The position numbers and the translations under genes were made by a program. From Plazaster borealis (taxonomy: Eukaryota; Echinodermata; Asteroidea; Forcipulatida; Labidiasteridae), in the NCBI GenBank assembly GCA_021014325.1, contig CM037461.1, positions 6,601,501 to 6,665,500 of the forward strand: a stretch of DNA of 64,000 nt. The letters are read 5' to 3'. Below the pieces are notes generated by a model that was given only the letters and a program-made list of their open reading frames with translations, was not told where the DNA came from and ran no database searches. Below are positions 38,649 to 48,704 of this stretch, in pieces. The stretch's first letter is position 1; every line of letters starts with the position of its first letter.

Positions 38649-38705
38649 TTGATACCTCACCATGCAATTGATACCTCACCGTGCAATTGATACCTCACCA
38701 TGCAA
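38649..38705. repeat. 19-bp tandem triplication
   Basis: TTGATACCTCACCATGCAA repeated three times with one A/G difference. Confidence 0.85.
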
Positions 38706-38710
38706 TGCTT

Positions 38711-40854
38711 CAAAATCCATATACGTGCACAATGACCGACTCTGAGACGATAGGTGGCAGCACGCACTTTTTCTAGAAAAACTTTCTCTACCCACTATGT
38801 TTGCTTCTATATCATTCCCCGAAAAATCGCCCATTACCAAATTATCTAACCAATGTATAACAATATAATCTTGCACTGACGGCTTACTCGGCCGAAAAAT
38901 TGACTTGCATGCTGTAAACCATAGTGTCATATATATATATATTCTGAACTAATGCTACTTGTATATAAAGGACTATTATTTCTTGTAGAATAATACGGTG
39001 TACTATTTATGTACTTACTAGATATGTGCAATTTTGTAGTGTCCTTTTTATTTATGTTGTTAAAGAAGTGTAGTCTCAATAAATACTTTTATATTGTTCA
39101 CCGCCGGCTATTTATACATAACAGTTGTAGTGATATCGTATACATATTATATTTTACTGGTAGGGTATAAGATGTATTACTTAAGATACGAAGTATTACA
39201 ATGGTATTGTAAAGATAATGGTGATTTTAAGCTTCTTGGGATTTTATCCACATATTTACTCCATTAACTAGTTTTTATCAAATCAAGAAAAGTTAAGTAA
39301 ACTAATTTGCCTGCTACGCAAAAGTATTGTGGTAAGCAGCAAACATATAGAAAAGGCTCTGTGGTTGGCATAATCATTTAATGTAGCTGATGAAATGTTT
39401 CAACTTACATCAGGGTGTCCGCGTATCCTTAAAAGTATTAACAAATATTAATTTCAGTTCACTGAGGTCTTAAAAAAGTGATGAAGTGAATATGAATTTT
39501 GCTACATGTATCAGTTCGTAAATAACAGAATCGCGCTGCACATACAACAGTTGTAAATTGGGAGCAGGTGGAAACTGAAAATTTAATCTCGCACATGGTA
39601 TTTATACCGCCCGTCATGAACTGTACGCGACAAATGGGAGCTGACGCAACGCCACTCTCTGGCTGACAACCTCGTGTTGTTTTCTGACAACGCACGTTCT
39701 ACGTATTACGACTATCATAAACTGCATGTATAGCTAACAGAGTTCGAAATTAGCGGTTGCCCGGTCGCCAAATGCGAGTGGAAACAGCGGCAGGCGAGTA
39801 AAATCCATTAGTCTTAAATTACTCTCCTGCCGGGCAAGTCAAAAACAAATTATTTTTCACGATAAATGAGGGGAAGGCTTTCGGTGGTTAATCCTAAAGA
39901 GATATTTGTTTTAAAGTCCTAAAATTGTTTGACAAGTCTTGATATTTGCTAGATTTAATGTGGCCGCAATCGCGATCGTTCATTTCCAGTATACAAACGT
40001 TAAAACACGCATGCACACATTATAGTCTGGCTCTCTCCTCCATGTTCCATACAACAATACGTAGGCGAGTGGGGAAACACACAACTCGAATTTCCAGGGT
40101 TGGAAGACATGCGGTGGAGTCTTATCTCAAACCCGTTCCGGTTATTTTTATGCAAAATTATAACATCGTACCCATAAACACATCGCTCTCGCCGCCAATT
40201 TTGTTCCCAATGTGCGTCAAGAGGGATGGTTAAATCACGAAGATTTCTTGCAAAAGAAGTTCTATATCACGAATCCATGAAAAGGTTTTTTTGTGAAAAA
40301 AAGTATTATTATGGGCAAAAATTAGGGGATAAGATCGTCGATACACGCAATTTTTGGCGAACTTTGCTTCCGTGTTTTTTATGGGGGTTTTTCTCGACGC
40401 TTCGAAAATTGTATACATACTTTCTGGCCGCTCGAAATATTGGTTGACTTGTTCGGCCGGCGAGTGTCGGACAAATTTCGGACTTTTTCATTTGTTCAGA
40501 ATCTCACCCCTGCCTACTTTATTCACATATTTTTGATCTTAAATTTTGTAAATTGTGGCATTGAAAGGTCCTTAAAAATCCTTAAAATTTGACTTGCTTA
40601 AATGTGCAGATATACCCTGTATTTGGTGTACGTTTTTAAAGATAATCCTATTTATTAGTTTTAATAGCCTTTTATCTTCCTCCCCAGCGGAACCCTAAAT
40701 GTTGTAAAGCAAATATTTTCATTTAAATATACAGTTAGTAAATAGCGCATGAACACACATGTTTACATGTTTATTTCCATGCTGTAGGATAATTCCAATA
40801 ATATACCTATTTCTCGGAACTGTGTATTAGAGGAGTTGCGACATAGAGGGACCA
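38711..40854. other. Intergenic, no gene recognised
   Basis: AT-rich. CAGGGTGTCCGCGTATCC at 39411 and an inverted ATATACCCTG near 40610 could bound an old transposon (~1.2 kb), but I find no matching target duplication. Confidence 0.45.
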
Positions 40855-41001
40855 GGAGCCGATTTCACAAAGCAATAAAATTCATCGCAAGACAAATTTT
40901 CAGTATCACCATAGTGATTTGTATTGTGACATAACACTTTACTAAGCAACTACGATTGATTTGCAGTTACGATCAATCTAGATCTTTGTGAAATCGGCCC
41001 C
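40855..41001. mobile_element. Short foldback MITE, CGATTTCACAAAG ends
   Basis: GGAGCCGATTTCACAAAG and CTTTGTGAAATCGGCCCC. Related to 20714-20855. Ends exactly where the next MITE begins. Confidence 0.75.
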
Positions 41002-41002
41002 A

Positions 41003-41237
41003 GGGCCCAATTTCATAGAGCTGCTAAGCACAACAATTTACTTAGCATGAAATTTCTTCCTTGATAAAAACAGGATTACCAACCAAATTTAAACGTGATC
41101 TTCAGGATAAGCAAACAACAGCTGAATACCAGTAACAAGCAACACATGGAAATTTGGTTGGTAATCCTGTTTTTATCAAGGAAGAAATTTCATGCTAAGC
41201 AAATTGTTGTGCTTGGCAGCTCTATGTAATTGGGCCC
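41003..41237. mobile_element. Near-perfect palindromic MITE, GGGCCC ends
   Basis: Arms of about 95 bp: GGGCCCAATTTCATAGAGCT against AGCTCTATGTAATTGGGCCC, with GGATTACCAACCAAATTT in one arm and its complement in the other. Confidence 0.88.
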
Positions 41238-41254
41238 AGTTTTCTTATAAGGTC

Positions 41255-41400
41255 ACATGGTTGCTGGACGCCATTTTCGGTACAAATGTAGCACAACCCA
41301 ATGCTAGTCTGGCACTGTGTGAAGACATGCGTTTTTGGACGAAAAAATGGCTTCTTATCCCAAGATGTCGCAACTCTCTCAATACACAGCTCTGGAACGT
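41255..41400. repeat. Repeat shared with intron h-i (15.42-15.58 kb)
   Basis: GGTCACATGGTTGCTGGACG ... AAAAAATGGCTTCTT is the inverse of 15425-15530, while ATGTCGCAACTCTCTCAATA after it has the same orientation in both loci. Confidence 0.6.
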
Positions 41401-43317
41401 CTCACATAGTGCGTCACCAAGAGAAACGGGCAGCTTTGTACAGTAGCCTTTGCACCGTATTAGACTGGTCCCCTGTCCCGTCATGATGGAGAAAGACAGG
41501 AACCTCTCTTAGAACCTCTCCATAGAACATCATCGAAGCTTTACTTGAAGTACATGTGTACTTGTGCGGTTGGTAAACGGTTGCTACCAATAATTCCAGT
41601 AGCAACTTGCGTCCGGCAGGTGCAGATCTCCATGGATAATAGTTTCATTCTTGCCAGCGTAAACAAAGTCCATGTTAGTTGAACTACTACTCTCTGTGCA
41701 ATTTACTAAAATGGAGTTCACCGAAAAATAAAAGTATGTGTTCATATTTTTCCTGGCGTGTGCGTTACGATAATATTATTGTTATGCAAAACTTCAGGGT
41801 GCATCTTGGCTCAAAACTGAAGTTTCCGTTTGATCTATTGTGAATGCCTCTGCATCGATCGTCTAATCTGAGGGCAAACTCTTGGTGGCGCACTTTATTA
41901 ATAATCCTTATTTGAAGAAAGTACAAGTAAAGTATTACCAAATCAAACCAAAAACTCTTAACCTTTGTAATGTCGTTGACCCAATATACCCTAATCCTGT
42001 TAAAATACTCTAAGAGATCAGAAATTAATAAAGATCTGAAATTAAGGAGGAATGAGACAAATGGTACGTGATATTATTTTTAGTTGTACAAATACAGTGC
42101 TAGCCTATGGTCGTGTTGATGATTCAAGGATACCATGGAGGTATAAGACCTTAAAAGGTCTTATACCTCCATGAGGATACTTCACTAAATCAAGGTGTGG
42201 ACTCTGACAACCAACAAACTAATTTAAAGAAGACAATTATCATTAGTTGAATACATTAAACTTTGAAAACTGCACATTTAAGGTAACGTCACTTGACACG
42301 TAATGACGTCACAATTACGTAATTTGTACTAGGCACATCTTTGATATGTGGCTTTTGCTTGGACCAAGTCTGATGAAGATCCAAGCTTAGACTAGGACCA
42401 AAGTGCCGCACAGAAAAAAACTGTCCATAATGTTTATTGGGATTTCTGCGGTAGAAAATATAAAATAAAATAAGAACAAAAACAATGCCTTTTTCGCGGT
42501 AACGCGGAATAGCCAATAAATCTAACAATTAGTCTATCTTCGTCACTTTTTAATAATACACTGGTTTATTGTCTCTTTAATACCCCTATCATAATAACAG
42601 TGACATAGTCAACCAAATATGACTCGATATTGGATAAAACGTAGACCAAGAAGGTAACCCGTGTTTACAAATAGTGACCTCATACATTCCAGGTCATTTC
42701 CTGGCAGGCGAGATACTACACTGGTTATACGGGAAACCTTAAATTTGGTGTCATAATTTCCACATAAATTCAAGAGTTATCCAAATATTACAGCCGGACA
42801 AGTTTTGAGATGTGCCCTCTTTTTCATATCAAAAGTTGACAAAAATCAAACAGTGTAAGAATTATTGTGTTCTTCCATTGGGCTGTGTACAAATCGTGCG
42901 GCTCTTTTAAACACCAGATGTCACATTTTGCATGGTCTATAGATACAATAAAGTCTAGTCGTTTTCAATGGATGAGAAGTAGGTTTCTCATTAATTTCAA
43001 AATTTGATTCATTTGAAAATTAATCATTGGAAAAACACCCGGGTCAGAATTGACCCGGATTGAGGATCCTGGGGAAATGACCAATTACTGGGTCAGGCTG
43101 ACCCGGAATCTGTGTCAAAATGACCCAGAAATGTGTCAACATGACGAAGAATCCGAGTTAAAATCAAATTCTTTGACCACTTTCCAGATCACCCTGACCC
43201 AGAAATCCTGGTCAATTCTAACCAATTTTGTTATAGAATGTACATACAATACAATCTGGTCGTTGTCAATGGATGAGAAGTAGGTTTGTCATTTCAAGTT
43301 TGATTCATTTGACAGTT
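41401..43317. other. Intergenic with small palindromes and a GGGTCA/TGACCC cluster
   Basis: No gene. Contains the 40-bp palindrome 42134-42173 and the GGTCA-rich block 43040-43210, the latter flanked by ~60-bp direct repeats with CAATGGATGAGAAGTAGGTTT (at ~42967 and ~43267). Confidence 0.5.
42134..42173. repeat. 40-bp perfect palindrome flanked by 7-bp direct repeats
   Basis: Arms CATGGAGGTATAAGACCTT and its exact complement, 2-nt centre. AGGATAC directly on both sides (42127-42133, 42174-42180). Shares its CATGGAGGTA terminus with 44450-44475. Confidence 0.9.
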
Positions 43318-43688
43318 AAAAGTATCGTACACGTTTGGTAATTACTCAAAACAAATATAAACGTAAAAAATTACTTGGTAACAAGCAACGGAGAGCTGTT
43401 GATAGTATAACACATTGTAGGAAACGACTCCCTCTGAAGTAACGTAGTTTTTTAGAAAGAGGTAATTTCTCACTAAAATAATACAAGCTTCTTGCAAGAA
43501 GTTTGTATTCCTATCTGAAAGCACACAAATTTGTACAACAAGGGTGTTTTTTCTTTCATCATTTTCTTGCAACTCGGATGACCAATTGAGCCCAAATTTT
43601 CACAGGCTTGTTATTTTATGCACAGTTGTGATACACCATTAGTGAGAACACTGGTCTTTGACAATGTCCAAACGTGTTCAGTGCCTTA
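43318..43688 (+). mobile_element. Foldback MITE family M1, copy 4
   Basis: TATCGTACACGTTTGGTAAT ... CAAACGTGTTCAGTGCCTT; interior matches the other M1 copies closely. Confidence 0.82.
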
Positions 43689-44449
43689 GTCATTGAAATT
43701 TCTTTTAAACAAATAATTGATCATTACAACTCCTTGTTAAAATCGAATTATTTTACCGACGACAGGGCTGCTACACAATACTTCTCATGATGAAAGGCAA
43801 GACACCTCAATCAGAGTCTTAAGTTTGCATCCCTGGTTACCATGGTGATAGACATTGAGGGAGGATCCTCACTGGGTCACCCAATGGAGTGAAAGTTTCG
43901 AATATTGTACTTTAACGTTTGAATAGATGGAATTTACGAAGAAATATTTACTTGTGAATCATTCAGTTATTTCTTTTGTCTTACTTATTTACGCATGTTT
44001 CTCGGTGACCCCACCCGTCCACCAAACATTGTAACCACTTGCAGTTTGTATTTTAAAAAGTGAACAGTTTATCATTTTTGCAATCTAAACACTACAATTT
44101 CATTATGATTAAATAGATTCAAATAAATGAAGAAGAAATATAAATTGAGCATTCGTAATCCTCTGGCGTAAACATTTCGTGTGTTCTATTCAAATAACTT
44201 CAAATAAAAGTCTTTCCGAATTTGTAATCTCCGTAAAAAAGATTAGTAGAAAAAAAGAAGAAGAAAAAAAAACATCATCAACAAACCCACCAAACGCATT
44301 CTGTCTTATTAATTAACAAACATCATTTCCACTAGTGTTGATCGGTTTCCTGTTCATTGTGCTTCAACATTGTGCTTTTCATTGTTGCTGTAAAATGGTT
44401 GGATTCGAACCATATAGTGAACAATATAGCGGAACGAACCTCATTCATC
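43689..44449. other. Intergenic, nothing recognised
   Basis: AT-rich; no coding signal or repeat structure beyond an A-rich tract at ~44245-44275. Confidence 0.5.
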
Positions 44450-44475
44450 CATGGAGGTAGAATTCTACCTCCATG
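44450..44475. repeat. 26-bp perfect palindrome flanked by 7-bp direct repeats
   Basis: CATGGAGGTAGAA followed by its exact complement, no spacer. ATTCATC directly on both sides (44443-44449 and 44476-44482). Confidence 0.9.
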
Positions 44476-44554
44476 ATTCATCATAGTTCTAGCTACGGTA
44501 AAAGTAACAATAGAAATAGAATAGCATGTCCACCCAGACAGTTTATCTGTAGTT

Positions 44555-44931
44555 AAAGGCATCGTACACGTTTGGTAATTACTCAAAATATATATTGGCA
44601 TAAAAACTGACTTGGTAACGAGCAACAGAGAGCTGTTGATAGTATAAAACATTGTGAAAAACGACTCCCTCTGAAGTAACATAGTTTTGAGAAAGAGGTA
44701 ATTTCTCACTAAAATAATAAAAACTTCTTGCAAGAAGTTATTATTCCTATCTGAAAGCACACAAATTTGTACAACAAAGGTTTTTTTCTTTCATCATTTT
44801 CTTGCAACTTCGATTACCAATTGAGCCCAAATTTTCACAGGCTTGTTATTTTAATTTGTATGCATATGTTGGGATACACCAAATGAGAACACTGGTCTTT
44901 GACAATTACCAAACTTGTACGATGCCTTTAA
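44555..44931 (+). mobile_element. Foldback MITE family M1, copy 5, joined to M3
   Basis: AAAGGCATCGTACACGTTTG ... GTACGATGCCTTTAAAG. Abuts the M3 element at 44928 in the same way as at 27719. Confidence 0.85.
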
Positions 44932-45331
44932 AGGGACACATTGCCTTGGATCGGGCGAGTTGGTCTATGAAAAACGTTTGTAACCGTTTGATAAAAATAA
45001 AATGAATTATATGGTTAGAAAGATGTTTTAAAAGTAGAATACAATGATCCACACAAATATGCCTCGAAGTTGCGTGGTTTTCCTTTTACTTTGCAAACTA
45101 ACACAATCCGCCATTTTGTGGAGTCAATAAAATTTGGCTCTACAAAATGGCGTGCAGTGTTAGTTCACGATGTAAAAAAGAAAAAAAACGCAATTTCGAG
45201 GTAAATTTGTATTGATCGTTGTATTCAACTTTTAAAACATCTTTCTAACTATAATGCATATTTTATAACAAACGATTACAAGCGTTTTTCATAGACTAAC
45301 TCGCCCAATCCAAGGCAACGTGTCCCTTTAA
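44928..45331. mobile_element. Long-armed foldback MITE family M3, intact copy
   Basis: AAAGGGACACATTGCCTTGG pairs with CCAAGGCAACGTGTCCCTTT. Arms of ~190 bp meet near 45130, around ATCCGCCATTTTGTGGAG / CTACAAAATGGCG. Confidence 0.88.
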
Positions 45332-45720
45332 GTTTTAACAATGCCAAATTTTGAGCTGGGCCATTTGCCTCTCATACTATTAATGTTTTGTAATTTCAAA
45401 AGAATATTTAACCGCTAACCCAATAAAATATGGAGTCCAGCGTATCGCCTTGGCACTGTGGTGGGGCTGGCTACGTCGGGAGGGGATTTAGTAAAATTTC
45501 CATCCGACTGCCACTTTTTCATTCATTATGAAATAAAATATTATCTTATTTGCTCAAATGAGATTTTGCAAGAAAAAGTGAAAGTCGGATAGGCCTACAC
45601 TGTCAAGTTTTACACTCTACATACATTTTTCTGGGGATTTAAGAGGCATTTCAACCATGCAACATTCCCTTAGAAAAGTCATCCCCCCCCCCGCAGTCAC
45701 CACAATGTGGGTCATCTATT

Positions 45721-45935
45721 AAAATGACACGTTGCCTTTGATTGTGCCATTTGGGCTATAAAAGCATTTGAAAGCATTTGTTATTAAAAAAATATGATTG
45801 GAAATATGTTTAAAATAATAATCCACACAAATATGCCTCGAAATTGTGTGTTTTCCTTTTACTTCTTGAATTAACACAGACGACCACCATTTAATTTGTA
45901 GAACCAAATTTTTGACTCCACAAAATGGTGAACCA
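45721..45935. mobile_element. Family M3, single arm only
   Basis: ATGACACGTTGCCTTTGATT ... CACACAAATATGCCTCGAAA ... CCACAAAATGG: one arm plus the centre of M3, the second arm being absent. Confidence 0.7.
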
Positions 45936-46074
45936 TAATTGAAACAAAATTAAAACTTGGGACGACGATGCTTACAGCTTATTTTGTAGATACCCCATTT
46001 GCCCAAAATTGTGCGACCATTAAATACATCAATCAATCAATCAAATTTAAACAAACTGATACAATAATTTTAAC

Positions 46075-46232
46075 AGAATAGACTGTGCAAGTCTCGTTCG
46101 TATTCGAACATTGGGACCCGTTAAAGCGCGTGAGTTTGTACTTTCCTTCACGCGTTAAAGCAATGTGCGTGGGACCATAGTGGTCCCAAAAATGTTTGAA
46201 TACGCGCGAGACTTGCACGGTCTATAGACTGA
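46075..46232. mobile_element. Foldback MITE, GTGCAAGTCTCG ends
   Basis: AGACTGTGCAAGTCTCG ... ATTGGGACC pairs with GGTCCCAAAA ... CGAGACTTGCACGGTCT. Confidence 0.72.
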
Positions 46233-47876
46233 GTTATTATAGGCTTACATAGGTTTAATGATACAATAACATACAATGATAATACAATAACATCAATGTC
46301 AATTTGGCAAAAATCATTTTCAGGTACATGTAGGTGATTGTTGTTAAACCTATAGACACTGGATGATGTAGTGAAATTTCAACACAAACGGCGAGAACAA
46401 ATGCTTCTTCTTATTGTTTTCACAGGCTGTAGGATGCGATCCCCTCTGAAGTAAAATAAACCTTCATTATTTCACTCAATTACTTAGAAATCATCTACTG
46501 GCACCGGGTTCTGGGGTTCCCCTGACATAAATTAAATAAGGGGTTGTTTAATAATAGGCTATTTCCACTCTACTTTTTTTCCTTTGCATTTTTGGTAAAA
46601 AAAATGTTCTAGCGCAATTGTTATTGTTTTCTTTTCTATGTGTGTTTTGATACAGTACATGGTTGAAAAGCTACGGGCAATAACAAATGGTAGGGGGGCA
46701 CAATGTGCCTCCACCCCTCTGCCACCCCCACCCCACCCCAACCCTAGTCCTGATACGGTTAATTAAGTACATAGATTTGAAAACTAATCTCCCATAATCA
46801 GACACAAATAATAAAAATAATTACTTTCAAAGATCCTGTAAGTTTGCTTAGGGGAGAAAACCGTGGAGATGGACCTGTTATGCATAAAATCATATGTGAA
46901 ATTTCAGCCTCTGGCTCATTGGCCACCTAGCGTTCCAAAGTCTCCCATTAAAAGTTAAATATTGAATCGTTTTTAAAGGCACTATATTTCAAGACTAAAG
47001 AAATTTAAGTTTTTTAATTTTAGATCTTAATTTGACTAGCCTAAAGTGCAGGTGAATTAACACTAATTTGCTCACAGATATAACGGCATACTAAACTTAT
47101 ACCACTTGAGTTTCTATTAACAAAATTACCAAAACGTTTTTCAAAAAATGACCAAAGCTAAACAAAAAATTGTAAATATACCGTAAAACAAGTACAACTT
47201 TACATGTGCACTTAAAAAAAAAGTTATATGCTACAAGCAAAAATGTCAAAAATGTTTTTGTTAACATCTCAATTCTGTTGCAATTCATCGCAAAATATTT
47301 GCTTCACATGTGTGTATTACCTGTGTGCCCAAAGGTTTCGCTACTTCCAGCGCCAAAGCTGGCGTACATTTGTGTGTAACTTTACCAAAAATCACCCATT
47401 TCATCGTACACAATTATTTCTTTTGACAGAAACTTTGAACTCTGAGAAGACCTTAGTCTTTGAAGAACGTCTGTTATTCATAGCCCAATTTTGAAAAATT
47501 TCAAGCAGAACAACAAGTTCAATCTGAACTCTATGGGCTTCTGGTAATCAGTTGAGAGCTAGTTTGTTTGAAATGGGCGTGGCTTACAGTGGAATGACAT
47601 CACACGTACGAGTACGAACAAAATACTGCCTTTAACAAAATCTGCTGATTTGAAAAACACCGCGAGTCATGTAGTCATATACCTGTACATCATAAACAGT
47701 TCATAAATATAGTGACATTGTGTTGATTTCCTGTTGCTGAAACATGATACAGAAGATAAAATACAATTCAACAAGCTTGTTGAGAAATTATCCGAGTACT
47801 AAATGTTCGGAGGAAAGTTTCCTTCGTTGCCAAAGCAAAAATAAAGAAACCAGTTATACTAAAAATGATTTCTCAT
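46233..47876. other. Intergenic, nothing recognised
   Basis: AT-rich; includes a C-rich patch at ~46700-46745 with CCACCCC repeats. No coding exon, RNA gene or structured repeat recognised. Confidence 0.5.
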
Positions 47877-47881
47877 TTATT
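47876..47881 (-). other. Candidate poly(A) signal overlapping the lectin stop codon
   Basis: The complement of TTTATT reads AATAAA and includes the TAA stop. If used, the 3' UTR would be only about 15-30 nt. Confidence 0.35.
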
Positions 47882-48704
47882 CAACACATTCAAAATCGAA
47901 GTAGTTGCATCCCTCACTTTCTTGAAAATACTTCTTCAAGACTTGGTAGCGTGTGGCGTTATTGAGCTCACAAACACGGGGCGTCGAACCGGATGAACTC
48001 TGCTTGATGTTGAAAGAGAGACAGTCTTGGCGCTCCATGCATCGTCGTCCGCATGAAGCTACTGTGTCAGTTGGGTATCTGTCCAGGGTGTGGCCGGAGA
48101 GACAGCGAGACACAAAGCGACCAGTAGACTCATCTGCTGTTAGGCAGTACACATTCGTAGCAGACTGACCACATCTGGCTTTATGAGGGCGCTCACAAAT
48201 GAAAAATAACTTCAAATAGTACCATGCATCTCCCCAATAACCCAGAATGCTAGGATCGTTTTTGTAGTCAAAGGTTATCATGAAGCCATAATCATGATCC
48301 TTAGCAACTTTATCGTCATCTGGTTGGTCTGGCTCCCATTTACGATATTCAGTTGGATATTTACCATCCTCGTAGCAGTTCCATTCACCTTCAACTTCTG
48401 CATCATTGCAATTGATCCAAAGACCTACAGTGCCCCCATGATGCTGAAATGAAGTGAATATGAATTCATTCTCGTCATCTGAGCTTGGGACCATTATAGA
48501 TGCATTGTTACGATCACACTGCATCACGGCAGTGGACCAGCTGCCCTTCATGGATCCATCCAGACCCAGGTAGCAAGAATCAGCAAAAGCCACCCATCCG
48601 TCATTGCACCCACTCGCTGCAAAGACATCATTAGTTACCATAATGGTAATAGAGAAAGTGACCATAGTGATTGAGGTCACTATATCATCAGCAAAGAACT
48701 TCAT
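47877..48704 (-). CDS. Secreted C-type lectin domain + PAN/apple domain protein
   Basis: 275 residues in one exon. A hydrophobic N-terminus (residues ~8-30) suggests a signal peptide. The C-type lectin domain (~33-171) has C33/C44 (long-form N-terminal pair), C63 and C170 (outer pair, FICE), QPD at 127-129 in the sugar-binding loop position, and WGD at 157-159 in place of WND. A PAN/apple-like domain follows (~178-273; CLSFNIK, CELNNATRY). The inner disulfide cysteines expected near 139 and 162 are both Tyr, while extra cysteines stand at 99 and 110. QPD is usually linked to galactose-type ligands; specificity here is inference. ATG 48702-48704; TAA 47877-47879 lies within an AATAAA. Confidence 0.85.
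   Translation of the reverse strand: MKFFADDIVTSITMVTFSITIMVTNDVFAASGCNDGWVAFADSCYLGLDGSMKGSWSTAVMQCDRNNASIMVPSSDDENEFIFTSFQHHGGTVGLWINCNDAEVEGEWNCYEDGKYPTEYRKWEPDQPDDDKVAKDHDYGFMITFDYKNDPSILGYWGDAWYYLKLFFICERPHKARCGQSATNVYCLTADESTGRFVSRCLSGHTLDRYPTDTVASCGRRCMERQDCLSFNIKQSSSGSTPRVCELNNATRYQVLKKYFQESEGCNYFDFECVE

Larger units (their letters stand above)
37908..38710. mobile_element. Inverted repeat pair with a SINE in the loop
   Basis: CAGTTTGCGGTAACACCATG (37912) and its complement near 38625-38642 bound arms containing TCTTTGAGAACTTGTCTTGC / its inverse. The loop holds a reversed tRNA-Leu SINE (38218-38565). A single related arm is at ~8020-8290. Confidence 0.7.

Noticed and set aside
39411..40612. 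CAGGGT-ended transposon
   Set aside because: Inverted CAGGGT termini are visible, but flanks (ACTTACAT and TATTTGGT) do not match, so limits are unsupported.
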